DNA from: JBBSUQ01 sp964389755
GTDB lineage: Bacteria; Bacteroidota; Bacteroidia; Flavobacteriales_D; Crocinitomicaceae
Length of the DNA: 64,000 nucleotides
Assembly: GCA_964389755.1 (NCBI GenBank)
Contig: CAYMEW010000001.1
Span: forward strand, 1 to 64,000
Reading direction: 5' to 3'
Position numbers and translations under genes: made by a program
The notes under the pieces: generated by a model
Seen by the model: the letters and a program-made list of their open reading frames with translations, nothing else
Database searches by the model: none
What the model was told of the DNA's origin: nothing
Shown: positions 51,084 to 59,431 of the stretch, in pieces
How the letters are laid out: every line of letters begins with the position of its first letter
Position numbering within the stretch: the stretch's first letter is position 1

Positions 51084-51845
51084 CTATCTCAGTAAGAACT
51101 CCAAAACCATTTCGATGAATTCCTCCGGTGCCTCGGCGTGCACCCAGTGACCGGCATTCTCGACAGTCTTCAGCTGGAAGTCGACAAACTTCGCTTCGAG
51201 TTTGGGGATGTCTTCATCCAAAATGTAATTGGACTGCGCTCCGCGGATGAACAGGGTCGGTACAAACATCTCCTTTTCCGAAAGCGGTGCTAAAATTTCG
51301 TCCATCGAGTTTTCAATAGCCGGAATGTTCATGCGCCAGGCGAGTTTTCCTTTCTCTTTCCAGTAGAGGTTTTTCAGCAGGAATTGTCGCACTCCGTAGG
51401 AACTCACAAATTTTTCCAACTGCTCGTCTGCTTCCGTCCGGTTTTCCAGTTTCGCCGGATCGATTGTGTTCAGCCCTTCCAGGATTTCATCGTGGTGACT
51501 CGGATATTTTTTGATCCCGATATCCACGACAATGAGTTTCTCGACACGGTCCTCGTATTTTTCGGTGAAGCGCATCGCCGTTTTTCCGCCCATCGAGTGG
51601 CCCAACAACAGTACTTCATCCAGCTGAAGCGCGTCCAGTAATTCCTGCAGATCATCCGCCATCAAATCGTAGGAAAATTCGTCGCTCCAGGGAGAATGTC
51701 CATGATTTCGCTGGTCAACCAGGATCACGCGGAAATATTCGGAAAGTTTGCGGGCATGCGTTTGCCAGTTGTCCGAATAACCGAAGAGGCCGTGTAAAAT
51801 AACAAGCGGGCGACCTTCACCAAGTTCGCGGTAGTGCAATTTCAT
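51084..51845 (-). CDS. Alpha/beta-hydrolase (YbfF-like esterase)
   Basis: Protein of 253 residues. N-terminal LVILHGLFGYSDNW (oxyanion HGLFG), then LVDQRNHGHSPWS, the nucleophile elbow LLGHSMGGKTAM, and a C-terminal catalytic His in NAGHWVHAEAPEEF. This set and length match the YbfF-type acyl-CoA/ester hydrolases. No signal peptide, so cytosolic. It starts 15 bases after the heavy-metal-domain lipoprotein gene and is probably in its operon. Confidence 0.87.
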   Translation of the reverse strand: MKLHYRELGEGRPLVILHGLFGYSDNWQTHARKLSEYFRVILVDQRNHGHSPWSDEFSYDLMADDLQELLDALQLDEVLLLGHSMGGKTAMRFTEKYEDRVEKLIVVDIGIKKYPSHHDEILEGLNTIDPAKLENRTEADEQLEKFVSSYGVRQFLLKNLYWKEKGKLAWRMNIPAIENSMDEILAPLSEKEMFVPTLFIRGAQSNYILDEDIPKLEAKFVDFQLKTVENAGHWVHAEAPEEFIEMVLEFLLR

Positions 51846-51860
51846 ATAAAATAGTCTGTA

Positions 51861-52364
51861 TTAACGCATGAAAAACCGGCTGAGCAGCGTAAAGAGGTTC
51901 GGCATGTGATACTCATCACTTTTGGCGCTCACAACTGCTTTTTCCGCATCCGAATTACTTTGCCCGGCTTTCGCAGCACCCGCATCACCAATCGATTCAT
52001 CCAGCCCCGTTCCCAGCGTAAATTGCTTGTCATTTAACTCGGAAAGCATCCGGCGAATGTCCTCCACGCTGATTTTTTGCGAATCGTAGCTGATCTTTGC
52101 AATGTTCGTTTTTCGTCCTTCTTTGAAATCGAACTCGCAGGAAGCGACACCCCCGGTCTCAGTGAGTGCACTCCGGATCGCTCCGCCGCAACCCATCACA
52201 CAGGTCATCCCGCTAATCTCCAGGGTCAGGAGTTTATCCGCCTGAACAGGTGCTTTTTGCACTTCCGTTTTGTCGGAAATTTTTTCCGTTCGCAGTAATT
52301 TCGGTTCTGATGAACAGGCCGCGAAAGTAGCACCGGCCAGGATGAGAATGAGGTACTTTTTCAT
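51861..52364 (-). CDS. Lipoprotein with heavy-metal-associated (HMA) domain
   Basis: Protein of 167 residues. The lipoprotein signal MKKYLILILAGATFAAC ends in lipidated Cys17. An HMA fold follows (about 45-120) with the metal motif GMTCVMGCGGAIRSAL, a GMTCxxxC variant of the usual GMTCxxC with one extra residue between cysteines, then GGVASCEFDFKEG. The C-terminal ~50 residues are Ala/Ser/Asp-rich and end in a hydrophobic LFTLLSRFFMR. It may bind copper or another soft metal at the periplasmic face. The loop change may alter metal preference. Confidence 0.75.
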   Translation of the reverse strand: MKKYLILILAGATFAACSSEPKLLRTEKISDKTEVQKAPVQADKLLTLEISGMTCVMGCGGAIRSALTETGGVASCEFDFKEGRKTNIAKISYDSQKISVEDIRRMLSELNDKQFTLGTGLDESIGDAGAAKAGQSNSDAEKAVVSAKSDEYHMPNLFTLLSRFFMR

Positions 52365-52393
52365 GCTTTTTATGTTTTTGAACGTGGAATATG

Positions 52394-52401
52394 CAAAATT
52401 A
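52394..52401 (-). promoter_or_regulatory. -7 element (TAATTTTG) of the HMA lipoprotein operon
   Basis: Exact TAnnTTTG on the - strand, 29 bases before the ATG at 52364. Confidence 0.45.
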
Positions 52402-52481
52402 GTGAATTTATCCGTGGAAAAAGGGAGTATTTGACAAGCGGTTTGTATACCGGATCACCTTTTTAAGTGTTCGGAATTAGC

Positions 52482-52489
52482 TACCTTTG
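52482..52489 (+). promoter_or_regulatory. -7 element (TACCTTTG) of engB
   Basis: Exact TAnnTTTG, 17 bases before the ATG at 52507. Confidence 0.5.
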
Positions 52490-52506
52490 TACCTGAATTT
52501 AGTTCT

Positions 52507-53112
52507 ATGCAAGTCAAAGAAGCCGTTTTCATAATTTCCAATACCGATTATAAGAAATGTCCGCAGGAAAACCGTCCGGAATACGCTTTCATCGGGCGCT
52601 CGAACGTGGGAAAATCTTCCCTGATCAACATGATCACCGACCAGAAAAAACTGGCCAAAACCTCGGGCCGTCCCGGAAAAACGCAACTCATCAATCATTT
52701 TCTCATCAATGACGACTGGTTCCTGGTAGATTTACCCGGTTACGGATATGCCCGCGCTTCCAAAGCCAGCCGGGCCCGTTGGGAACAGTTTATCGCCGAT
52801 TACCTCATCCATCGGGAACAACTGCTGAATGTGTTCGTGCTGCTCGATGCGAGGCTGGAGCCACAGAAGATCGACCTGGAATTTATGAACTGGTGCGGGG
52901 ACAAACAAATTCCCTTTTCAATGGTTTTTACGAAGATCGATAAACTATCCAGTTCGGCCCTGCAAAAGAACATGGCACGCTACAAACGTGAGATGCTGAA
53001 AATGTGGGAAGAACTTCCTCCCGTCTTTACGACTTCCAGCGAATCAGGCTTCGGAAAAGAAAAGATCCTGAATTATATCGACCAGATCAATGCAGCGGTC
53101 AAAACCAAATAA
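52507..53112 (+). CDS. engB: Ribosome biogenesis GTP-binding protein YsxC/EngB
   Basis: GTPase of 201 residues needed for large ribosomal subunit assembly. G1 is GRSNVGKSS (Lys36), the switch/G2 region SGRPGKTQLINHF, G3 DLPGYGYA, G4 TKIDKL, and the G5-like TSSESGFGKE near the end. It is probably co-transcribed with the MBL-rhodanese gene 9 bases downstream. Confidence 0.94.
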   Translation: MQVKEAVFIISNTDYKKCPQENRPEYAFIGRSNVGKSSLINMITDQKKLAKTSGRPGKTQLINHFLINDDWFLVDLPGYGYARASKASRARWEQFIADYLIHREQLLNVFVLLDARLEPQKIDLEFMNWCGDKQIPFSMVFTKIDKLSSSALQKNMARYKREMLKMWEELPPVFTTSSESGFGKEKILNYIDQINAAVKTK

Positions 53113-53121
53113 AAACAGAAC

Positions 53122-54525
53122 ATGAAAGTAGAGCAATTATATACCAAATGCCTGGCTGAAGCAGCCTATTATATCGAAAGCAACGGGGAAGCAGCAATCA
53201 TCGATCCGCTGCGAGAGACAGAACCGTATATCCGGATGGCCGCCGAAAACGGTGCGCAGATCAAATATATTTTTGAAACGCATTTCCATGCAGACTTCGT
53301 TTCCGGTCACCTCGACCTGGCTAAAAAAACCGGTGCACAGATCGTCTACGGCTCCAAAGCCAAACCCGATTTTGAAACCGTTCACGCAGAAGACGGACAG
53401 GAATTCCATATCGGGGACCTGACAATCCGCGTATTGCACACACCCGGACACACGCTCGAGTCGGTAACCTACCTACTGCTCGATCCCAATGGGAAGGAAA
53501 ATGCGATCTTCACCGGAGATACGCTCTTCCTGGGCGACGTGGGAAGGCCAGACCTGGCGATCAAAAGTGACCTGACGAAAAATGACCTCGCCGGTATGCT
53601 CTACGATTCGTTACGCAACAAACTGATGCAACTTCCGGATGAGACGATCATCTATCCCGGACACGGGGCAGGAAGTGCTTGTGGCAAGAGCATGAGTTCC
53701 GAAACGGTGGGTACACTCGGTGAACAAAAACAAACGAATTATGCGCTTCGTGCGGACATGTCCAGGGAAGAATTTATCCGCGAAGTAACGGATGGCATCC
53801 TTCCTCCGCCTCAATATTTTGCCAAAAATGCACAACTCAATAAAAACGGGTACGAAGCATTCGACAAGGTGATGGAACAGGGTACGCACCCGCTTTCGAC
53901 TGCCGACTTCCTGGAAGAAGTAAACCGCGGAGCACTTATTCTCGACGTACGCACACAGGCTGAATTCAAAAAAGGCTTTATCCCGGATTCCCTGTTTATC
54001 GGGTTGAACGGAACCTTCGCAATGTGGGTCGGAGCGCTCATCGAAGATCTTGACCAGCGCATTGTACTGGTCGCGCCGGAAGGAAAAGAAGAAGAAGCCG
54101 TACTGCGCCTGGCTCGTGTGGGCTACGATAACTGTGCAGGTTACCTGAACGTTTCACCGGATACTTTCTTCAGGGAAAGCGGAATTCAGCCGTCCACCAT
54201 CGAAAGCATTACCGCTGACGAGATCGCTGAAAACCGGGCGGCATTCGACATTGTGGATGTTCGAAAACCGGGTGAATATGAGTCCGAACACCTCGAGCAC
54301 GTAACGCACCTTCCGCTGGACTTCCTGAACGATCACCTCAACGATCTCAACCCAAACGAAAAACACTACGTGCACTGTGCCGGAGGTTATCGCAGCGTCA
54401 TTGCGATCTCCATGCTGATGCGCAACGGTTATGACAAACTGGTCGACATCGAAGGAGGTTTTGCAGCGCTTAAAAAAGCCAGTATTCCAACGAGTGATTT
54501 TGTTTGTCCGACCACGCAGAAATGA
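53122..54525 (+). CDS. MBL-fold hydrolase fused to two rhodanese domains
   Basis: Protein of 467 residues. The N-terminal metallo-beta-lactamase domain (about 1-245) has ETHFHADFVSGH (His54, His56, Asp58), LHTPGHTLESV and GDTLFLGDVGRPDL, as in persulfide dioxygenase (ETHE1-like) proteins. Two rhodanese domains follow. The first (about 260-355) lacks the catalytic cysteine (VLVAPEGKEEE at its loop). The second (about 365-460) keeps Cys419 in YVHCAGGYRSV. Such fusions handle glutathione or other persulfides and sulfide; the low-molecular-weight thiol used here is unknown. A link with the sulfur-using defence island is possible but unsupported. Confidence 0.88.
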   Translation: MKVEQLYTKCLAEAAYYIESNGEAAIIDPLRETEPYIRMAAENGAQIKYIFETHFHADFVSGHLDLAKKTGAQIVYGSKAKPDFETVHAEDGQEFHIGDLTIRVLHTPGHTLESVTYLLLDPNGKENAIFTGDTLFLGDVGRPDLAIKSDLTKNDLAGMLYDSLRNKLMQLPDETIIYPGHGAGSACGKSMSSETVGTLGEQKQTNYALRADMSREEFIREVTDGILPPPQYFAKNAQLNKNGYEAFDKVMEQGTHPLSTADFLEEVNRGALILDVRTQAEFKKGFIPDSLFIGLNGTFAMWVGALIEDLDQRIVLVAPEGKEEEAVLRLARVGYDNCAGYLNVSPDTFFRESGIQPSTIESITADEIAENRAAFDIVDVRKPGEYESEHLEHVTHLPLDFLNDHLNDLNPNEKHYVHCAGGYRSVIAISMLMRNGYDKLVDIEGGFAALKKASIPTSDFVCPTTQK

Positions 54526-54548
54526 TAGGGATTTTTCGTTCCGTTGAT

Positions 54549-54556
54549 TATATTTG
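54549..54556 (+). promoter_or_regulatory. -7 element (TATATTTG) of the yebC-family gene
   Basis: Exact TAnnTTTG, 22 bases before the ATG at 54579. Confidence 0.5.
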
Positions 54557-54578
54557 CAGGGCTTAAACATCAATTTCT

Positions 54579-55289
54579 ATGGGAAGAGCATTTGAATACC
54601 GCAGAGCGGCGAAGGAAAAACGTTGGGATAAAATGTCGCGCATATTTCCGAAACTCGGAAAGGCAATTACCATGGCGGCCAAAGAAGGCGGGGAAGACCC
54701 TGCAATGAACGCCAAACTGCGCACGGCTATTCAGAACGCGAAAGTTCAGAACATGCCGAAGGACAATATCGAGGCGGCCATCAAGCGTGCTTCGCAAAAA
54801 GATGTTGCAGCGTATACCGAAGTCAATTACGAGGGTAAAGGCCCGCACGGTGTGCTGGTTTTCGTGGAATGTGCCACGGATAACCCGACCCGGACTGTTG
54901 CCAATGTAAAATCCTACTTCAATAAAGCCGGCGGAACGGTAGTACCAACGGGTTCCCTGGAATTTATGTTCGACCGCAAGTCTGTTTTCGAGATCGATAA
55001 AACGGATGAGCTCGATGCCGAAGAACTGGAACTGGAACTCATTGATGCCGGTTGCGAAGAGATCGAAGTGACGGACGATAAACTCTACGTTTACGGCGAT
55101 TACACGGCATTCGGAACACTTGCAAAAGCGCTCGAGGATATGAACATTGAGGTCGCGCAATCGAGCCTGCAACGCATTCCGAATTCGCCCGTGGAATTTA
55201 ACGAAGAACAACTGGCCGATATTGAAAAGATGCTCGACAAGATCGAGGATGATGACGATATCCAACAGGTCTTTACGAATATCGCCTGA
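54579..55289 (+). CDS. YebC/PmpR-family protein (TACO1 family)
   Basis: Protein of 236 residues with the family start MGRAFEYRRAAKEKRWDKMS (a Bacteroidota variant of MAGHSKW), then KLGKAITMAAKEGGEDP and NMPKDNIEAAIKRAS. Acidic C-terminal domains follow (DKTDELDAEELELELID). Classed as DNA-binding regulators in older work; recent work on the family points to a role in translation of proline stretches. Alone in its transcription unit; it converges on mtnB. Confidence 0.92.
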   Translation: MGRAFEYRRAAKEKRWDKMSRIFPKLGKAITMAAKEGGEDPAMNAKLRTAIQNAKVQNMPKDNIEAAIKRASQKDVAAYTEVNYEGKGPHGVLVFVECATDNPTRTVANVKSYFNKAGGTVVPTGSLEFMFDRKSVFEIDKTDELDAEELELELIDAGCEEIEVTDDKLYVYGDYTAFGTLAKALEDMNIEVAQSSLQRIPNSPVEFNEEQLADIEKMLDKIEDDDDIQQVFTNIA

Positions 55290-55304
55290 TAAAACGAATC
55301 CGCT

Positions 55305-55916
55305 TTATTTACGCGCCAGCCACTTGCAGTGACACAGGTACTCCAGTGTTTCCAGGTGACGCTTGGCTTCGAAAAGTGTACGCCCCCACGCATACGTACC
55401 GTGTTTGCGCATTATAAAACAGTGGTTTGTAAGTAAAGATTTGTTGCGGCGCAGTACTTCGCTGAACGCTTCCATATCCTGCGTGTTGTCAAAGATCGGG
55501 ATCTCAACGGCATTTTCATGTGTGGTCTGACCTTCAAAGCCCTTCTGTACTTCGAACCCTTCAAAAAGAACGTTATCGCCGCAAACCTGCGACAGCACCA
55601 CCGGGTATACTGAATGCGAGTGCAAAATGTAGCGCGTTTCGGGAAAGAGATTATACAATGTGCAATGAATCAGCGTTTCAGCAGAAGGTCTGATCCCCGC
55701 ATACGTTCCCGTCGCCTTACCGAGGTGATCAACAGTCATGAAATCAGAAGCGGAAAAAGCCGATTTATCGACCCCGGAACGCGAAACCCAGATTTCGGTG
55801 GAATCCGTTTTTTCCCGAAAAGAATAGTTTGTAGACGTTGCCGGTGACCATCCGAGACGGTTGTAATGCCTGATCGTTTCTGCGAGTTTTTCTTTGTGTT
55901 CTTCCAGTCCTTGCAT
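55305..55916 (-). CDS. mtnB: Methylthioribulose-1-phosphate dehydratase
   Basis: Methionine salvage enzyme of the class II aldolase fold, 203 residues. Zinc ligands are in LHSHSVYPVVLSQ and the late MRKHGTYAWG, and ATSTNYSFRE is the N-terminal block. The product feeds, through mtnC, into the acireductone dioxygenase encoded at 37104-37643. No mtnA, mtnC or mtnK is in this window. The upstream 235-bp gap to pyrF holds no gene I can support. Confidence 0.9.
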   Translation of the reverse strand: MQGLEEHKEKLAETIRHYNRLGWSPATSTNYSFREKTDSTEIWVSRSGVDKSAFSASDFMTVDHLGKATGTYAGIRPSAETLIHCTLYNLFPETRYILHSHSVYPVVLSQVCGDNVLFEGFEVQKGFEGQTTHENAVEIPIFDNTQDMEAFSEVLRRNKSLLTNHCFIMRKHGTYAWGRTLFEAKRHLETLEYLCHCKWLARK

Positions 55917-56151
55917 AATTTTAAAAATAAAGAGTATTTCCTGCCCGCCACATTATATTCGACTGAAAGCCAAAAATAGAAGTTTAACAATAACCCTCGT
56001 TCGACCGATAACAATTATCCGGCCAGATTTTTAAAGTAATTTTAGCGAACCGTACCCGAAAACAGGTGACTTTTAAAAAGCGTACAATACAAATTGATAA
56101 CAAATGAATTACACACTTAAATTAGCAGGTGAACTATAAACGAAAGGAGTG

Positions 56152-56970
56152 TTAAAATTGTTTTTTGTCGAGAATCGCACGCATTTCCTGTTGCAATTTC
56201 TGCGCTTCTTCCGCCGCTTTTTGGGCAAAGTCTTTTTCTGGAGAGGCATATAAAATTGCCCTGGAACTATTTACGAGCAATCCACAGTCTGCGTTCCAGC
56301 CGTAATTCGCCACGTCTTCGAGTGAACCTCCCTGTGCACCCACACCAGGAACGAGAAAAAAGTGATCGGGAACGAGTTTCCGTACTTCCCCGATTCCTTC
56401 GGCGCGTGTGGCGCCCACCACGTACATCAGGTTTTCGGGGGTTCCCCATTCCTGTGAACGCTTCAGAACTTTTTTGTACAGTTCTTCTCCCTTATTATCA
56501 CTTATAAACTGGAAGTCCAGCGCACCGTGATTGGACGTAAGTGCCAGCAGGATCACCCATTTCCCGGGAAATCCGAGAAAAGGAGTTACACTGTCCGAAC
56601 CCATGTAAGGAGCAACCGTTACCGAATCACAATTGAGGTATTCGAAGAAGGTCTTTGCATATTGCAACGACGTGTTCCCGATATCTCCGCGTTTCGCATC
56701 TGCAATCGTAAAGTGCGTTTTCGGAATGTATTCGAGTGTTTTACGCAGGGATTCCCAGCCTGCAGGGCCCTGGCTTTCATAAAAAGCAATGTTCGGCTTG
56801 TAAGCCACGCAATAATCGCGTGTGGCATCAATAATAGCTTTATTAAATGCAAAAACCGGATCTGACTCCGTTTGCAGGTGTTGTGGAATCTTCGTTGGAT
56901 CCGTATCCAGTCCGACGCATAAAAAAGAGCGTTTCGTACGGATTTGTTCAATCAGTTCGCTGCGTGTCAT
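56152..56970 (-). CDS. pyrF: Orotidine-5'-phosphate decarboxylase (type 2)
   Basis: Last step of UMP synthesis. The protein has 272 residues, the longer type 2 form. Conserved: FLCVGLDTDPTKIP, the catalytic DAKRGDIGNTS, VAPYMGSDSVTPFL, and VGATRAEGIGEVR. The gene is 3 bases after prfA and last in the order purM-prfA-pyrF on the - strand, joining purine, translation and pyrimidine functions in one operon. Confidence 0.94.
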   Translation of the reverse strand: MTRSELIEQIRTKRSFLCVGLDTDPTKIPQHLQTESDPVFAFNKAIIDATRDYCVAYKPNIAFYESQGPAGWESLRKTLEYIPKTHFTIADAKRGDIGNTSLQYAKTFFEYLNCDSVTVAPYMGSDSVTPFLGFPGKWVILLALTSNHGALDFQFISDNKGEELYKKVLKRSQEWGTPENLMYVVGATRAEGIGEVRKLVPDHFFLVPGVGAQGGSLEDVANYGWNADCGLLVNSSRAILYASPEKDFAQKAAEEAQKLQQEMRAILDKKQF

Positions 56971-56973
56971 AAC

Positions 56974-58056
56974 TTAACTGGTCTGACCTTCTTTGAGTTT
57001 TTCGGCATTCTCCGCCATTTTCAGCGAATCGATCATTTCCTGGATGTCGCCGTTCATGAAAGAGTTCAGGTTGTACATCGTTTTGTTGATGCGGTGATCG
57101 GTGATGCGTCCCTGCGGATAGTTATACGTTCGGATCTTCGCGGAGCGGTCTCCGGTGGAAACAAGTGTTTTACGCGCTGCAGCACGTTCGTTGTGCACCC
57201 GGTCGAGTTCAGCCTGGTACAGGCGCGACCGGAGTACCGAAATGGCTTTTTCGAGGTTCTTATGCTGCGAGCGGCCGTCCTGGCATTCCACTACGACTCC
57301 CGTGGGGATGTGCGTAAGCCGGATAGCGGATTCCGTTTTGTTAATGTGCTGTCCTCCGGCTCCGGATGCCCGGAAAGTGTCTTTACGCACGTCGTTCATA
57401 TCGAGTTCGAAGTCTACTTCCTCGGCTTCGGGCAAAACAGCCACGGTGATTGCCGAAGTGTGTACTCTTCCCTGTGATTCGGTTTCCGGAACGCGTTGAA
57501 CGCGATGTACGCCCGATTCGAATTTCATTTGTCCGTAAATACCCGGGCCTTCTACATTGATGGAAATTTCCTTGTAGCCTTTCACAGTACCTTCCGACGA
57601 GTTGATGATCTCGTATTTCCAGCCTTTCTCCTTAAAGAACATCGTATACATTCGAAAACAATCTTCCACGAAGATACAGGCCTCATCCCCGCCGGTACCG
57701 GCACGGAGTTCCATAATGGCATTTTTATCATCTTCGGGATCCTTGGGAATGAGCAGCATTTTAATGTCCTCTTCCATTTCCGGACGCTTATCTTCCAGTT
57801 CGTCGATCTCGGCCTTAGCCATTTCCCGCATTTCAGGATCGGTTTCGGCTTCCAGCAGTTCCCTGGAGTTTTTGAGGTTGTCGACCACGTTCTTATAGTC
57901 TTTGTAAGCCTGAACGATCTCTTCGAGGTCGCGGTATTCCTTATTGAGTTTTACGTACCGGTCCATATCCGCGATGATATCCGGATCAACGATCATTTTA
58001 CCCACTTCGATGAAGCGAAAGTTAATCGCTTCGAGTTTTTTTAAGAGATCTTCCAT
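56974..58056 (-). CDS. prfA: Peptide chain release factor 1
   Basis: Reads UAA and UAG stop codons and releases the peptide. The protein has 360 residues. The GGQ motif is at 234-236 in SGAGGQHINKTESA. The codon-recognition segment is within the domain before it (PETESQGRVHTSAITVAV, where PxT-type recognition is seen in RF1). The gene is 3 bases after purM and 3 before pyrF. Confidence 0.95.
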   Translation of the reverse strand: MEDLLKKLEAINFRFIEVGKMIVDPDIIADMDRYVKLNKEYRDLEEIVQAYKDYKNVVDNLKNSRELLEAETDPEMREMAKAEIDELEDKRPEMEEDIKMLLIPKDPEDDKNAIMELRAGTGGDEACIFVEDCFRMYTMFFKEKGWKYEIINSSEGTVKGYKEISINVEGPGIYGQMKFESGVHRVQRVPETESQGRVHTSAITVAVLPEAEEVDFELDMNDVRKDTFRASGAGGQHINKTESAIRLTHIPTGVVVECQDGRSQHKNLEKAISVLRSRLYQAELDRVHNERAAARKTLVSTGDRSAKIRTYNYPQGRITDHRINKTMYNLNSFMNGDIQEMIDSLKMAENAEKLKEGQTS

Positions 58057-58059
58057 GAA

Positions 58060-59226
58060 TCAGTATATAAATTCGCCGAACTCCGAACGGATCGTCAGCT
58101 TTTTGCCTTCGTGGGCTTCTACCCGGCCGATTACCTGCGCCTCGATCCCGAAGGATTCGGAAATCGCGATCAGGTCGGCCGCAATTTCTTCCGGTACGTA
58201 AAGCTCCATGCGATGTCCCATATTAAAGACCTTGTACATTTCCTGCCAGTCGGTGCCGGATTGCTCCTGGATCAGCTTGAAAAGCGGCGGGATCGGGAAG
58301 AGTTTGTCTTTGATGACGTGTACGTTGTCCACGAAATGCAGCACTTTGGTCTGAGCGCCACCGCTGCAATGGACCATTCCGCAAATCTCCGAACGGTATT
58401 TGTCGAGGATCTGCTTGATCACAGGTGCATACGTACGCGTGGGCGACAACACCAGTTTTCCGGCGTCCAGCGGCGTTCCTTCCACGGGATCGGTCAGTTT
58501 TTTCTTCCCGGAGTACACGAGTTCTTCGGGCACGGACGGGTCGAAACTTTCGGGGAAATCGTACGCCAGGTCATTACAGAACACATCGTGACGGGCGGAA
58601 GTAAGTCCGTTACTTCCCATACCGCCGTTGTACTCGCTTTCGTAAGTTGCTTTTCCGAAAGATGCCAGCCCGACGATTACGTTCCCGGCTTTGATCCGGT
58701 CATTGGAAATTACATCCGAGCGTTTCATACGGCAAACCACCGTAGAATCCACGATAATGGTACGCACAAGGTCGCCCACATCGGCTGTTTCACCACCCGT
58801 GGACGTGATACCGATTCCCTGTCCGCGCAATTCCGTTAACAGTTCTTCGGTTCCGTTGATGATCGTGGAGATCACCGACCCGGGAATCAGGTTCTTATTT
58901 CGCCCGATAGTCGATGAAAGCAGGATATTGTCAGTCGCTCCCACACACAGCAAGTCGTCGATGTTCATGACGAGTGCATCCTGTGCAATGCCTTTCCAGA
59001 CAGACAGATCGCCGGTCGCTTTCCAGTACATGTAAGCCAGCGACGATTTGGTTCCCGCACCATCGGCGTGCATCACGATACAGTGTTCTTCCGAGCCCGT
59101 CAGATAGTCCGGAACGATCTTACAGAATGCTTTCGGAAAGAGTCCTTTATCGACATTTTTGATCGCGTTGTGAACGTCTTCCTTTCCGGCCGAAACGCCT
59201 CTTAGATTGTATCGTGTATCCGCCAT
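58060..59226 (-). CDS. purM: Phosphoribosylformylglycinamidine cyclo-ligase (AIR synthase)
   Basis: Fifth step of purine synthesis, forming the imidazole ring. The protein has 388 residues, slightly longer than the E. coli enzyme, as usual in Bacteroidota. MHADGAGTKSSLAYMY carries the ATP/FGAM-binding DGxGTK motif; DALVMNIDDLLCVGAT and TGGETADVGDLVRT are further family blocks. First gene of the purM-prfA-pyrF operon, with TATTTTTG upstream. Confidence 0.92.
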   Translation of the reverse strand: MADTRYNLRGVSAGKEDVHNAIKNVDKGLFPKAFCKIVPDYLTGSEEHCIVMHADGAGTKSSLAYMYWKATGDLSVWKGIAQDALVMNIDDLLCVGATDNILLSSTIGRNKNLIPGSVISTIINGTEELLTELRGQGIGITSTGGETADVGDLVRTIIVDSTVVCRMKRSDVISNDRIKAGNVIVGLASFGKATYESEYNGGMGSNGLTSARHDVFCNDLAYDFPESFDPSVPEELVYSGKKKLTDPVEGTPLDAGKLVLSPTRTYAPVIKQILDKYRSEICGMVHCSGGAQTKVLHFVDNVHVIKDKLFPIPPLFKLIQEQSGTDWQEMYKVFNMGHRMELYVPEEIAADLIAISESFGIEAQVIGRVEAHEGKKLTIRSEFGEFIY

Positions 59227-59243
59227 ACCTGAGTTTTGTGCTG

Positions 59244-59251
59244 CAAAAATA
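59244..59251 (-). promoter_or_regulatory. -7 element (TATTTTTG) of purM-prfA-pyrF
   Basis: Exact TAnnTTTG on the - strand, 17 bases before the ATG at 59226. Confidence 0.5.
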
Positions 59252-59395
59252 CAAATTTTATATTGCCGGGAGCCTTCGGACGGTTCAAAACACCCCTAAA
59301 ACGGAAGCTATCGGACTGTGCGGAAGGACTTCCCGCGATTTCTCACAAAAGTGCCCGATACGCCGTTTTGTACTCTGTCGACTCAATCATTTTCC

Positions 59396-59403
59396 TAACT
59401 TTG
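59396..59403 (+). promoter_or_regulatory. -7 element (TAACTTTG) of the PfkB kinase gene
   Basis: Exact TAnnTTTG, 28 bases before the ATG at 59432. A TTTTG at 59366-59370 lies 25 bases upstream, longer than the usual spacing. Confidence 0.5.
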
Positions 59404-59431
59404 CACACAGATACAACTGATACAAGAAAAA

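Noticed and set aside
56104..56139. 11-codon mini-ORF in the mtnB-pyrF gap
   Set aside because: Too short, lying between - strand genes with no downstream gene on its strand to act as a leader for.
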